From assembly GCF_000961885.1 (NCBI RefSeq), contig NZ_JZKH01000088.1:1-32123 (forward strand): DNA of 32,123 nt. Direction: 5' to 3'. The position numbers and the translations under genes are program-made. The notes beneath the pieces are model-generated. The model searched no databases. It was not told where the DNA came from and saw nothing but the letters and a program-made list of their open reading frames with translations. Each line of letters opens with the position of its first letter. The first letter of the stretch is position 1. Origin of the DNA: Streptomyces rubellomurinus (GTDB lineage: Bacteria; Actinomycetota; Actinomycetes; Streptomycetales; Streptomycetaceae). Below, piece after piece: positions 1-7,867 of this stretch.

Positions 1-406
1 GAGCGGCGGGGCGCGCCGCCGGGCGCGGGCCCGGGGTCGGCGCACCGGCCGGACGCGGCGCGGCGGCGGGGGCGGCCGGAGCGGCCGGAGCCGCGGCAGC
101 CGCAGGGGTCGGACGGGGACCGGGGGTCGCGCTGGGGCGCGGACCCGGGGTCGGGGCACCCGGCTTGGGTGCACCCGCGGCGCCTGCCGCGGGCTGGGGC
201 GCCGCGGGCTTCCGCGGGCCAGGCTTGGCAGCGCCACCAGAGGTGGGGGCCACACCAAGCGCGTCAGTCAGCTTGCGCACGACCGGCGCCTCGATCGTCG
301 AGGACGCCGAACGGACGAACTCACCGAGCTCGGTGAGCTTGGCCATGACGGCCTTGCTCTCCAAGCCAAGCTCCTTGGCGAGTTCATAAACCCGGACCTT
401 AGCCAC
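1..406 (-). CDS. infB: Translation initiation factor IF-2, N-terminal part (partial)
   Basis: The gene starts with GTG at 404-406 and runs off the left edge, so only the first ~135 residues are seen. The protein begins (M)[19 protein letters not shown], the classic IF-2 N-terminal domain of the [13 protein letters not shown] type, followed from about residue 60 by a long Ala/Pro/Gly-rich linker typical of actinobacterial IF-2. The GTPase domains lie outside the window. IF-2 is the GTPase that places initiator tRNA on the 30S subunit. The start is supported by AGGAG four bases upstream of GTG. It is the last visible gene of the minus-strand series rimP-nusA-ylxR-infB and is separated from ylxR by an unusually structured 226-bp leader (11-bp repeats, micro-ORFs). 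Identification is firm; only completeness is limited. Confidence 0.95.
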   Translation of the reverse strand, partial: MAKVRVYELAKELGLESKAVMAKLTELGEFVRSASSTIEAPVVRKLTDALGVAPTSGGAAKPGPRKPAAPQPAAGAAGAPKPGAPTPGPRPSATPGPRPTPAAAAAPAAPAAPAAAPRPAGAPTPGPRPAARPAA

Positions 407-452
407 TTCACTCCTGTCTATGAGTCCGGGGGTCTCGTCCGCCGGACTGTCG

Positions 453-507
453 CTACTTCATGGGCGTACCCATCGCGTACTCATCGCGTACTCATCGAGT
501 GCTCATC
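453..507 (-). repeat. 11-bp tandem repeat and chained micro-ORFs in the infB leader
   Basis: Four 11-bp units lie at 464-474, 475-485, 486-496 and 497-507 (plus-strand unit GCGTACTCATC; two exact copies, two with one or two changes). On the infB-sense strand each unit carries ATGA, so a stop codon of one tiny ORF overlaps the start of the next: ATG at 506 (Met-Ser-Thr-Arg-stop at 492), ATG at 495 (Met-Ser-Thr-Arg-stop at 481), ATG at 484 (MSTRWVRP-stop at 458), ATG at 461 (Met-Lys-stop at 453). The last ends 46 bp before the infB GTG. Only a weak AGGT-like ribosome site precedes the first. The repeats and ORFs are seen directly; a role in translation of infB is speculation. Confidence 0.8.
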
Positions 508-596
508 GCAATCTCGACCTACTTCCACATCGCGAGGTACCTGACTGGTGGCACGGCGCGCGGCTGCCCGAGCGCTGTGCTTGTTGCGGTGGTTCT

Positions 597-615
597 CCGC
601 CGCGCGGGGCGGCGG
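597..615 (-). terminator. Possible hairpin after ylxR
   Basis: A 7-bp perfect stem (597-603 with 609-615, arms CCGCCGC/GCGGCGG) with a 5-base loop lies 18 bp past the ylxR stop. It has no U-tract and could be a weak terminator or attenuator before infB, or mere GC-rich chance. Confidence 0.3.
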
Positions 616-632
616 CCGTCGCGGGAGCGCGC

Positions 633-926
633 CTAAGCGGCTCCGCCTGCCCGCTCCTCGATGAACCCGCGGAGCCGTTCCGTGTCGAGCGTCCCCTGGA
701 GCCGGAAGGCCCGGGGGAACGCCCTGCGACGGACCGCGAGGTCGAGGCAGGCCTGATCGGGGTGCAGATGCGCGCCCCGGCCCGGCAGTGCGCCACGGGG
801 ATCGGGGACGCAGACGCCCTCGACCGCCGTGACACGCAACAGCTGGTGCTTGGCCGCGCGCTTGCGGCAGCCCACGCAGGTGCGTTCCGGGCGTGCTCGG
901 ACATGCGTCCGGCCAGACGAAGGCAA
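633..926 (-). CDS. ylxR: YlxR family RNA-binding protein (RnpM-like, DUF448)
   Basis: A 97-residue basic protein. The diagnostic motif RPERTCVGCRKRA lies at residues 12-24, followed by PDPRGALPGRGAHLHPDQACLDLAV (in two parts: DPRGALPGRGAH and HPDQACLDLAV), the GRGA-W/H signature of the YlxR fold. YlxR proteins are small RNA-binding proteins; the Bacillus/Clostridioides homologue modulates RNase P. I chose a TTG start at 926 because the perfect GGAGGGG lies five bases upstream and no ATG/GTG is in frame nearby; the resulting length fits the family. It sits in its conserved place between nusA (77 bp upstream) and infB. The TTG start is a slight oddity; the identification is firm. Confidence 0.9.
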   Translation of the reverse strand: MPSSGRTHVRARPERTCVGCRKRAAKHQLLRVTAVEGVCVPDPRGALPGRGAHLHPDQACLDLAVRRRAFPRAFRLQGTLDTERLRGFIEERAGGAA

Positions 927-1003
927 GTCTACCCCTCCGAAGCGACATGGCGCCGCCCCGCAGATCCCGAGGGGACCGGCGGGGGCGCCTGGAACAACAC
1001 CGA

Positions 1004-2002
1004 CTACTCGCCCGCCGATTCCGGCTGGCCCTCGGTGTCCGGTCGGATGTCGATCCGCCAGCCGGTCAGACGGGCGGCCAGACGGGCGTTCTGCCCCTCC
1101 TTGCCGATCGCCAGCGACAGCTGGTAGTCCGGCACGATCACCCGCGCGGAACGCTGGGCCAGGTCGACGATCTCCACGCTGGTCACCCGCGCGGGGGACA
1201 GCGCCGAGGCGACCATCTCGCGGGGGTCCTCCGACCAGTCGACGATGTCGATCTTCTCGCCGTGCAGCTCGCCCATCACGGCGCGCACCCGGGCGCCCAT
1301 CGGGCCGATGCAGGCGCCCTTGGCGTTCAGGCCGGCCCGGCGCGACCAGACCGCGATCTTGGTGCGGTGGCCGGCCTCGCGGGCGATCGCGGCGATCTCG
1401 ACGCTGCCGTCCGCGATCTCCGGGACCTCCAGCGCGAACAGCTTCTTCACCAGGTTCGGGTGGGTGCGCGACAGCGTCACCGAAGGACCGCGGACGCCGC
1501 GGCGCACCGCGACGACGTAGCACTTCAGCCGGGTGCCGTGCCGGTAGTCCTCGCCCGGGACCTGCTCCTGCGGCGGGAGGATGGCCTCCAGCTTGCCGAT
1601 GTCGACGAGCACGTTCTTCGGGTCGTTGCCCTGCTGGACGACACCGGTGACGATGTCGCCCTCCTTGCCCGCGTACTCGCCGAAGGTCTGGTCGTCGGCG
1701 GCGTCGCGCAGGCGCTGCATCATCACCTGGATGCCGATGCTGGACGCGATCCGGCCGAAGCCGCTCGGGGTGTCGTCGAACTCCTTCGGCTCGACGCCCT
1801 CGTCCAGCTCGGCCGCGTCCTCCAGCGCCCACACGGTGACGTGGCCGCTCTTGCGGTCCAGGTGCACCCGGGCCCGGCGGCGCGAGCCCTCGGTGCGGTG
1901 GTACGCGGTGAGGAGGGCCGACTCGATGGACTCGACCAGCAGGTCGAAGGGGATGTTCTTCTCGTTGACCAGCGTGCGCAGGGCACTCATGTCGATGTCC
2001 AC
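1004..2002 (-). CDS. nusA: Transcription termination/antitermination factor NusA
   Basis: 332 residues, the short actinobacterial form that lacks the C-terminal acidic repeats of the enterobacterial protein. The N-terminal RNA-polymerase-binding domain covers about residues 1-110 ([18 protein letters not shown]), then an S1 domain ([20 protein letters not shown] region, ~125-200), KH1 with [18 protein letters not shown] (~235-255) and KH2 with [19 protein letters not shown] (~300-318). NusA binds RNA polymerase and nascent RNA and controls pausing, termination and rRNA antitermination. I prefer the GTG at 2002 because GAGGAGG stands seven bases upstream; an ATG four codons later is too far from it. 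It follows rimP after 54 bp and precedes ylxR, the universal operon order. Confidence 0.96.
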   Translation of the reverse strand: MDIDMSALRTLVNEKNIPFDLLVESIESALLTAYHRTEGSRRRARVHLDRKSGHVTVWALEDAAELDEGVEPKEFDDTPSGFGRIASSIGIQVMMQRLRDAADDQTFGEYAGKEGDIVTGVVQQGNDPKNVLVDIGKLEAILPPQEQVPGEDYRHGTRLKCYVVAVRRGVRGPSVTLSRTHPNLVKKLFALEVPEIADGSVEIAAIAREAGHRTKIAVWSRRAGLNAKGACIGPMGARVRAVMGELHGEKIDIVDWSEDPREMVASALSPARVTSVEIVDLAQRSARVIVPDYQLSLAIGKEGQNARLAARLTGWRIDIRPDTEGQPESAGE

Positions 2003-2056
2003 GGCTACGCCTCCTCGTCTTTCGTCACGTTCTGAATGCTGTGCCCGGCCCCCGGT

Positions 2057-2587
2057 TCACTGCGCACCGTCGTCACCGCCGTCCTCCTCGTCGAGGAGGT
2101 CGTCGTCGTCCTTGCGGTTGAACTCGACCTGGACGCGCGCCCGGGCGACCTCGGTGTACTCCAGCCGGCGCTCCTTGGGACGGCCGCGCCCCTTCACCGG
2201 CTGCACCTCGACCAGCGCGCCGTCCTCGTCCGCCGCCAGCACCCGGGCGACGAGCTCCCCGCCGTCCACCAGGTGGATCGCGGCCAGCCGGCCCTCGGCC
2301 CGGTGCCAGTGCCGCGGCAGCGCCAGCGGCCGCTCCGCGCCCGGCGAACCGACCTCCAGCAGGTAGGGCTCCTCGCCCATCACGTCGGACGCGTCCAGGG
2401 CCTCGCCGACCACCCGGCTGAACTCGGCGACGGCGTCCATGTCCACGCCCTCGTCGGTGTCGACGTCGATCTGGACCTGCCGCCGGTTGCCCGCCTTGGT
2501 GACCCTGACGTCCTCCAGGTCCAGTCCGGCCTGCGTGGCCAGCGGCTCCAGCAACGCGCGCAGCCGGTCGGTGTGGGTGGTGCTCAT
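2057..2587 (-). CDS. rimP: Ribosome maturation factor RimP
   Basis: 176 residues from ATG 2587 (MSTTHTDRLRALLEPLA). RimP is needed for maturation of the 30S subunit. Recognised by the N-terminal alpha/beta domain with GLDLEDVRVTKAGNRRQVQIDVD-type sequence (key part QVQIDVDTDEGVDMD, residues ~32-50), the VEVGSPGAERPL-like segment (here LEVGSPGAERPLALPRHW), and the C-terminal SH3-like domain. The tail is strongly acidic (DDDDLLDEEDGGDD), a feature common in streptomycete RimP. GAGGAG lies nine bases before the start. First gene of the rimP-nusA-ylxR-infB series; the promoter should lie in the 281-bp divergent region with the DUF4439 gene. Confidence 0.95.
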   Translation of the reverse strand: MSTTHTDRLRALLEPLATQAGLDLEDVRVTKAGNRRQVQIDVDTDEGVDMDAVAEFSRVVGEALDASDVMGEEPYLLEVGSPGAERPLALPRHWHRAEGRLAAIHLVDGGELVARVLAADEDGALVEVQPVKGRGRPKERRLEYTEVARARVQVEFNRKDDDDLLDEEDGGDDGAQ

Positions 2588-2868
2588 CCGGGTGGACTCC
2601 TCGGCCGCGTCTGCTGTTGTCAGAAGGTCGCTCCGCGCCCCTCGGGTCACGGCAGCTCGGCCCAAAGCCTAGCCGGTGCTGTGCCCAACCACCGATTCCG
2701 GACCGCCCCCCGCCGCCGGCCCGCCACCCACTGCGAGCAAGCTCACACCCGCCCGCCGGGCCCGTCCCACCCCTTTTTCCCGCCCCGAATCGTGTGGATT
2801 CTGTAATCATTCACGCCATCGAGGGGCGGGGAGGCCGTCCTGCCGTGCCCACCCCCGGAGTGACCCCG
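2588..2868. promoter_or_regulatory. Divergent intergenic region rimP / DUF4439; candidate -10 for rimP
   Basis: 281 bp without a gene. On the minus strand TAGGCT at 2666-2671 resembles a streptomycete -10 element for rimP, but I find no good -35 at 17-18 bp. On the plus strand TGTAAT at 2802-2807 is a conspicuously AT-rich hexamer that may be the -10 of the lipoprotein gene. Both are guesses from composition and position. Confidence 0.3.
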
Positions 2869-3921
2869 ATGCAGCCACCCAGCCGACGGACCTTCCTCGC
2901 CCTCGGCCTGCTCACCCTCACCGGCTGCACGAGCGGCACCGACGACTCCGACCGCCCCGGCGGGGCCGGTGCGACCCCCGACCCGGACGCCCCGGTCCGG
3001 CTGCGCGCCGTCGCCGCCACCGACGCCCTGCTGGCCGCCCAGGACGCCCAGCTCGCGGCCGGCGGCCCGCAGACCGCGCTGATCCAGCGACTGCACGGCG
3101 AAACGATCCGGCACCGCGCCGCGCTCGCCGACACGCTCCCCGCCGGCGCCACCGGGGCGTCGTCCGGCCCGGCCACCGGAACGCCCGGCCCGACCACGGC
3201 GTCCGGCAGCCCGGCCCCGGGCGCCACCCCGGCCGCACCCGCCACCCCGGCCGCCGCGGCCCGGCAGGCCGCCCAGGCCCTCCTCGCCGAGCTCGGTGCC
3301 GCCGGTCCGGACCTGGCCCGGCTGCTCGCCTCCGTCGCCGCCGCCGACCTGCTGCAGGCCGCCGACCTCGGCGACACCACCCCGCCGGCCGCCCCGCCCA
3401 CCGCGTCGCCGTCGCCCTCGGCCGGCGCCACGGCCGCCCCCGGCCCGGCCCCGGCCGCCGCCCTCACCGCCCTCCAGGGCGCCCTCGGCGCCGAGCACGC
3501 CGCCGTCTACGGCTACGGCGTGGTCGGCGCCCGCCTCCCCGACGACCAGCAGCGCGCCGACGCCCGTACCGCCCTGGCCGCCCACGAGGCCCGCCGCGAC
3601 GTCTGGCAGCGCCTGGTCACCGGCCTCGGCGCCACCCCCGCGCCCGCCGCCGCCGGCTACCAGCTGCCCTTCCCGGTCACCGACCCGGCCGCCGCCGGCC
3701 GCCTCGCCGCCCACCTGGAGACCCGGCTGACCACCGTCTACGCCGACCTGGTCGCCGCGCTGCCCGCCCCGCACCGGCCCGGCGCCGCCGCCGCCCTGCA
3801 CGAGTGCGCCGTCCGCGCCCGCCGCTGGGGCGCCCCCGGCCAGCCCTTCCCCGGCATCGCCGAACCGGCGCCGACCGCCGCCGCCACACCCTCCGCCACG
3901 GCGACGGGCGCCCCGAGCTGA
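2869..3921 (+). CDS. DUF4439 ferritin-like lipoprotein
   Basis: 350 residues. The N-terminus MQPPSRRTFLALGLLTLTGC has a twin arginine (residues 6-7), a hydrophobic stretch and a lipobox LTGC with Cys20, so it is probably Tat-exported and lipid-anchored outside the membrane. Residues ~35-190 are Ala/Pro/Thr-rich with two low-complexity linkers; the DUF4439 four-helix domain covers ~195-325, marked by ALGAEHAAVYGYGVVGARL, AHEARRDVW, and the C-terminal helix with ALHECAVRARRW. Function is unknown; the fold is ferritin-like and the conserved E/H residues could bind metal, which is inference. ATG 2869 has GGAG eight bases upstream; in-frame GTG codons at 2845 and 2860 are alternatives. A protein of this kind commonly stands next to rimP in streptomycetes. 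Confidence 0.85.
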   Translation: MQPPSRRTFLALGLLTLTGCTSGTDDSDRPGGAGATPDPDAPVRLRAVAATDALLAAQDAQLAAGGPQTALIQRLHGETIRHRAALADTLPAGATGASSGPATGTPGPTTASGSPAPGATPAAPATPAAAARQAAQALLAELGAAGPDLARLLASVAAADLLQAADLGDTTPPAAPPTASPSPSAGATAAPGPAPAAALTALQGALGAEHAAVYGYGVVGARLPDDQQRADARTALAAHEARRDVWQRLVTGLGATPAPAAAGYQLPFPVTDPAAAGRLAAHLETRLTTVYADLVAALPAPHRPGAAAALHECAVRARRWGAPGQPFPGIAEPAPTAAATPSATATGAPS

Positions 3922-3983
3922 CGGTCATCGCCGACAATGGACCCACCACCACCCGTGGGGGAGCACCAACCGGAAGGCCGGGC

Positions 3984-4910
3984 ATGTCGGGAGCAACACC
4001 ACACCTCAGCGTCCCCAGCCGGCTGACCCGCACCGTCACCGCGGCCCACGGGGAGCCCGGCCGCCGCTGGCTGGCCGGGCTCCCCGAGCGGGTCGCCGCC
4101 CACCTCGCCCGCTGGGACCTCACCCCGGAACGCACCCTCGACCCCGGCGGCAGCCTCAGCCTGGTCACCTACGTCCACCGGGACGACCTCTCCCCCGCCG
4201 TCCTCAAGACCGGCCTGCCGACCCCCGAGACGGTGCACGAGCACACCGCCCTCACGCACTGGGCCGGCCGCGGCGCCGTCCTGCTGCTGGACGCCGACCC
4301 GGCCGAGGGCGTGCTGCTGCTGGAGCGCCTGCACGGCGAGGTCCCGCTGCGCTCACTGGCCGAGCCGAAGGCCATGCTGGAGGCGACCAGCCTGCTCCAC
4401 CGGCTCTGGGTGGCGCCCCCCGAGGGGCACGCGCTCCCCGGGCCGGCCGACCGGGCCGCCGACACCGCCGCCCGGCTCGCGGAGCACCGGGACCACCCGG
4501 CCGTCGTCGAGGCCGGGGCCGTGGTCACCGAGGCGCTGGCCACCGCCGGGGAGCTCACCGCCGACGCGGGCGCCGAGACCGTCCTGCTGCACGGCGACTT
4601 CCACCACGGCAACGTCCTCGCCGCCGACCGCGCCCCCTGGCTGGCGATCGACCCGCGCCCGCTCGCCGGGGAGCGCGCCTACGACCTGGCCCGCCTCGCG
4701 CTGGACCGGGCCGACACCCTGATCGGCTCCCCCGGCGCCCCCGCCGCCGTCCGGCGCCGGCTCACCCAGCTCTCCGAGGCCCTGGAGGTGGACCGGGACC
4801 GCCTGCGCGGCTGGACGCTGCTGCGCGCCGTGGACCTCGCGCTGCGCGCGCTCGCCGAGGCCCGCCCCGAGGACGCCGAGCTGTACCTGGAGTTCGCCGG
4901 GGCGCTCTGA
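3984..4910 (+). CDS. APH(6)/hydroxyurea-type phosphotransferase family protein
   Basis: 308 residues related to the aminoglycoside/hydroxyurea kinase family (PF04655) that includes streptomycin 6-kinases. Visible kinase landmarks: a glycine-poor nucleotide loop PGGSLSLVTYV (~54-64), VLK with Lys75, the catalytic loop LLHGDFHHGN (201-210; Asp205 as base, Asn210) and AIDPRPLAGERAYDLA (221-236; IDP metal-binding Asp223). A streptomycin or hydroxyurea substrate is not shown by sequence; family members outside resistance clusters often have unknown substrates. GGAAGG stands six bases upstream of ATG. It lies 62 bp after the lipoprotein gene on the same strand and converges with the GNAT gene (18 bp between stops). 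Confidence 0.8.
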   Translation: MSGATPHLSVPSRLTRTVTAAHGEPGRRWLAGLPERVAAHLARWDLTPERTLDPGGSLSLVTYVHRDDLSPAVLKTGLPTPETVHEHTALTHWAGRGAVLLLDADPAEGVLLLERLHGEVPLRSLAEPKAMLEATSLLHRLWVAPPEGHALPGPADRAADTAARLAEHRDHPAVVEAGAVVTEALATAGELTADAGAETVLLHGDFHHGNVLAADRAPWLAIDPRPLAGERAYDLARLALDRADTLIGSPGAPAAVRRRLTQLSEALEVDRDRLRGWTLLRAVDLALRALAEARPEDAELYLEFAGAL

Positions 4911-4928
4911 GGTTCCTCCGGGCGGTAC

Positions 4929-5480
4929 CTACCGGGCGGTGGGCTCGCGCAGCGGCAGCGGCGCCCCCATCACGGCGTACAGCCGGTCCGTCGCCGGGAA
5001 GCGCACGGCCCGCGCCAAGTCCCGGTAGCCGAGCGCCCGGTAGAGCCGGCGGGCCGGGGTCTCGGCGTCGATCGCCGACAGGATGCTGCGGTCCAGCCCC
5101 GACCGCTCGCACAGCGAGCGGATCAGCCGCGAGCCGATGCCCTGCCCCTGGTAGTCCGGCAGCACGTGCAGCTCGGTGATCGCGAACACCCCGTCCAGCC
5201 AGTCCCCGTGGCCCTTGGCCGTCAGGTACGGCTCGATCACCGTGCTCCACCAGTGCTCGCGCTGGTTGGGCATCCCGTACCCGAAGCCGACCAGCCGCCC
5301 GCCGCTCATCGCCCCGAGCGCGATCACCCCGGGCTGCTGGGCGTGCCGCCCGACGATGTGCAGCCGGACGGCGACCTCCTCCGGCGTGAGCCCGAACGCC
5401 ACCGCCTGGACGTCCAGCGCCTGCGGCGCCCAGGCCGCGAGGTCGATGGCCTCGATCGTCACCCCGGTCAGCTGATCCAT
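4929..5480 (-). CDS. GNAT family N-acetyltransferase
   Basis: 183 residues with a single GNAT fold. Motif A, which binds acetyl-CoA, is clear: ELHVLPDYQGQGIGSRLI (103-120, the Q/RxxGxG core is QGQGIG), followed by the motif-B region ETPARRLYRALGYRD. Substrate is unknown. An internal insertion with HWWSTVIEPYLTAKGHGDW before motif A is a family-specific feature. The start is ATG 5480. It is 64 bp downstream of the DUF4081 acetyltransferase on the same strand and may share its transcript. In relatives I expect proS near this place; it is not present. Confidence 0.85.
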   Translation of the reverse strand: MDQLTGVTIEAIDLAAWAPQALDVQAVAFGLTPEEVAVRLHIVGRHAQQPGVIALGAMSGGRLVGFGYGMPNQREHWWSTVIEPYLTAKGHGDWLDGVFAITELHVLPDYQGQGIGSRLIRSLCERSGLDRSILSAIDAETPARRLYRALGYRDLARAVRFPATDRLYAVMGAPLPLREPTAR

Positions 5481-5544
5481 GCCCCGGACGTTACTACCGA
5501 CCGGGCGCCCCGGCGACGGATTCGCGAGCCAGGTCCTGTCCGAC

Positions 5545-6438
5545 CTAGAACAGCACGCTCATGAACGCCCCGACCTCCCGGAACCCCACCCGCCGATAGG
5601 CCGCGCGGGCCCGCAGGTTGAAGTCGTTGACGTACAGCGAGACCACCGGCGCCACCTCGCGCAGCGCGGCCTCCAGCACCGCCGCCATGCCCGTCTCGGA
5701 CAGCCCCTGCCCGCGGTGCTCGGGCGCGACCCACACGCCCTGGATCTGGCAGGCCCCGGCCGTGACGGCGCCGACCTCGGCCTTGAACACCACCTGCCCG
5801 TCCTCCCCGAACCGCGCGAACGACCGTCCGGCGGCGACGAGTTCGGCCACCCTGGCCTGGTAGAGCAGCCCGCCGTCGCCGGCCAGCGGCGACACCCCGA
5901 CCTCCTCGATGAACATCGCCACGCAGGCCGGCATCAGGGTCTCGACCTCGTCCCGCCGCACCCGGCGCACCAGCGGATCGGGCGCGATCTCGGCGGACGG
6001 CGAGGAGGTGGCCAACAGCGGCTGGTGGGCCCGGACTTCGCGCGCGGGCCCCCAACTGCGCTCCAGCAGCGCCCAGAAGGCGGCGGTCGCCGCGGCCGGC
6101 CCGACGATCGAGGAGCAGCGCCGGCCCTGTCGGCGGGCCCGCTCGGCGAAGGCGGCGACGGCCTGCGGCCCGGCGTCGACCAGGACGAGGTTGGCGCCCG
6201 CGTAGCAGAGGGCGTCGAGCACGCCGTCCGCGTCGTACCAGCCCCACATCTCCCCGCCGAGCCGCCACGGGTCGAGCCCGACCGCCTCGACCCGGGCCGC
6301 GACGAAGGCGTTGGCGACCGGATCGCGGTGCAGGACGGCCAGGGCCTCCCCGAGATCGGCGGGCTCCAGCACGCGCGTGGTCGCCAGGGCGCGCGCGGCC
6401 TGGAACGAGCTGGGGAGCATCACACCTCGATCGAGCAT
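5545..6438 (-). CDS. DUF4081 domain GNAT acetyltransferase (Rv2867c-like)
   Basis: 297 residues with two parts: an N-terminal DUF4081 domain (~20-140, DPVANAFVAARVEAVG, WRLGGEMWGWYDADGVLDALCYAGANLV) and a C-terminal GNAT domain (~155-297) with motif A VWVAPEHRGQGLSETGMAAV and the C-terminal SLYVNDFNLRARAAYRRVGF. Substrate is not known. The gene follows ispG, as does Rv2867c in Mycobacterium tuberculosis, so the dxr-rseP-ispG-GNAT order is conserved. Two starts are possible: ATG 6438 (GAGGTG ten bases upstream) and ATG 6420 (GAGGTG immediately upstream). A strong hairpin between ispG and this gene suggests partly separate transcription. Confidence 0.88.
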   Translation of the reverse strand: MLDRGVMLPSSFQAARALATTRVLEPADLGEALAVLHRDPVANAFVAARVEAVGLDPWRLGGEMWGWYDADGVLDALCYAGANLVLVDAGPQAVAAFAERARRQGRRCSSIVGPAAATAAFWALLERSWGPAREVRAHQPLLATSSPSAEIAPDPLVRRVRRDEVETLMPACVAMFIEEVGVSPLAGDGGLLYQARVAELVAAGRSFARFGEDGQVVFKAEVGAVTAGACQIQGVWVAPEHRGQGLSETGMAAVLEAALREVAPVVSLYVNDFNLRARAAYRRVGFREVGAFMSVLF

Positions 6439-6504
6439 CGAGACAGCACCTCACTGAGACGACTCTGGCCGCACCCTACTCCGTGTCCCCACCCGGCTAC
6501 GGCT

Positions 6505-6534
6505 GCGGGGCCGTCCGCGAACGGACGGCCCCGC
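6505..6534 (-). terminator. Terminator-like hairpin after ispG
   Basis: Perfect 13-bp stem (6505-6517 with 6522-6534, left arm GCGGGGCCGTCCG) and tetraloop CGAA, 28 bp past the ispG stop. There is no U-tract, as is usual for streptomycete terminators. Confidence 0.75.
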
Positions 6535-6562
6535 TTCCGGAAGAACTCACGTACCTACGGGG

Positions 6563-7723
6563 TCACTCCCCCGCGACGACGACCGGCGCCCCGGCCTCGA
6601 CGCCGTCCGCCTGCATCTGCTCGGCGAGCTTGAGCGCCTCCTCGATCAGGGTCTCGACGATCTTCGACTCCGGCACGGTCTTGATGACCTCGCCCTTCAC
6701 GAAGATCTGCCCCTTGCCGTTGCCCGAGGCGACGCCGAGGTCCGCCTCGCGGGCCTCGCCGGGCCCGTTCACCACGCAGCCCATGACGGCGACGCGCAGC
6801 GGCACCTCCATGCCCTCCAGGCCGGCGGTGACCTCCTCGGCGAGCTTGTAGACGTCCACCTGGGCGCGGCCGCAGGACGGGCAGGAGACGATCTCCAGGC
6901 CGCGCTGGCGCAGGCCGAGCGACTCCAGGATCTGGTTGCCGACCTTGATCTCCTCGGCCGGCGGCGCCGACAGCGAGACCCGGATGGTGTCGCCGATGCC
7001 CTCGGCGAGCAGCGCGCCGAAGGCGACCGCGGACTTGATGGTGCCCTGGAAGGCGGGGCCGGCCTCGGTGACGCCGAGGTGCAGCGGGTAGTCGCAGGCG
7101 GCGGCGAGCTGGCGGTAGGCGTTGATCATCACGACCGGGTCGTTGTGCTTGACCGAGATCTTGATGTCGCGGAAGTCGTGCTCCTCGAACAGCGAGCACT
7201 CCCACAGCGCGGACTCGACCAGCGCCTCCGGGGTGGCCTTGCCGTACTTCTCCAGCAGCCGCTTGTCGAGCGAGCCGGCGTTGACGCCGATCCGGATCGG
7301 CACCCCGGCGCCCTTGGCGGCCTTGGCGATCTCGCCGACCTTGTCGTCGAAGGCCTTGATGTTGCCCGGGTTGACGCGCACGGCGGCGCAGCCGGCGTCG
7401 ATCGCGGCGAAGACGTACTTGGGCTGGAAGTGGATGTCCGCGATGACCGGGATCTGCGACTTCTTGGCGATGATCGGCAGCGCGTCGGCGTCGTCCTGGG
7501 AGGGGACGGCGACCCGGACGATCTGGCAGCCGGACGCGGTCAGCTCGGCGATCTGCTGCAGCGTCGCGTTCACGTCCGAGGTGAGCGTGGTGGTCATCGA
7601 CTGCACCGAGACCGGGGCGTCGCCGCCGACCGGGACGTTGCCGACCATGATCTGCCGGGAGTAGCGGCGCTTGGCGAGCGGCTTGAGCGGCAGGGACGGA
7701 ATACCGAGCGAGATCGCGGTCAT
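6563..7723 (-). CDS. ispG: 4-hydroxy-3-methylbut-2-enyl-diphosphate synthase (flavodoxin/ferredoxin-dependent)
   Basis: 386 residues. IspG (GcpE) reduces 2-C-methyl-D-erythritol 2,4-cyclodiphosphate to HMBPP in the MEP isoprenoid pathway, using a [4Fe-4S] cluster. The cluster ligands are visible as CPSCG (Cys281, Cys284) and [10 protein letters not shown] (Cys316, with Glu323 as fourth ligand). The TIM-barrel N-terminal part has [15 protein letters not shown] (~32-46), [14 protein letters not shown] and [12 protein letters not shown] 7723 is preferred because it matches the family N-terminus; only a weak GGGGA lies upstream. It stands 144 bp behind rseP in the conserved order dxr-rseP-ispG, so two MEP enzymes flank the protease. 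Confidence 0.96.
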   Translation of the reverse strand: MTAISLGIPSLPLKPLAKRRYSRQIMVGNVPVGGDAPVSVQSMTTTLTSDVNATLQQIAELTASGCQIVRVAVPSQDDADALPIIAKKSQIPVIADIHFQPKYVFAAIDAGCAAVRVNPGNIKAFDDKVGEIAKAAKGAGVPIRIGVNAGSLDKRLLEKYGKATPEALVESALWECSLFEEHDFRDIKISVKHNDPVVMINAYRQLAAACDYPLHLGVTEAGPAFQGTIKSAVAFGALLAEGIGDTIRVSLSAPPAEEIKVGNQILESLGLRQRGLEIVSCPSCGRAQVDVYKLAEEVTAGLEGMEVPLRVAVMGCVVNGPGEAREADLGVASGNGKGQIFVKGEVIKTVPESKIVETLIEEALKLAEQMQADGVEAGAPVVVAGE

Positions 7724-7780
7724 GTGCGCAGGGTTCCCCGGGGTAGAGGTGTGGTCGACCGCCCGACCGCAGGGACGGCC

Positions 7781-7816
7781 GAGGCCGGGCACGCGATGGA
7801 TCGCGCACCCGGCCTC
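7781..7816 (-). terminator. Hairpin between rseP and ispG
   Basis: A 9-bp stem (GAGGCCGGG 7781-7789 with 7808-7816), a symmetric CA/CA internal loop, and a further 6-bp CGCGAT/ATCGCG inner stem. It lies 52 bp past the rseP stop and 57 bp before ispG, so it may attenuate read-through into ispG or stabilise rseP mRNA. Confidence 0.5.
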
Positions 7817-7867
7817 CACGGTACGGCACGGTGTCGGGGCCGAGCACACCCGCGGTACCCGCAGCTC

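Noticed and set aside
1004..1832. Open frame fusing an Arg-rich stretch to YlxR.
   Set aside because: The part opposite nusA is in a wrong frame; only the YlxR part from the TTG at 926 has family similarity.
4908..4931. A terminator between the convergent APH-like and GNAT genes.
   Set aside because: The 18-bp gap shows no convincing stem.
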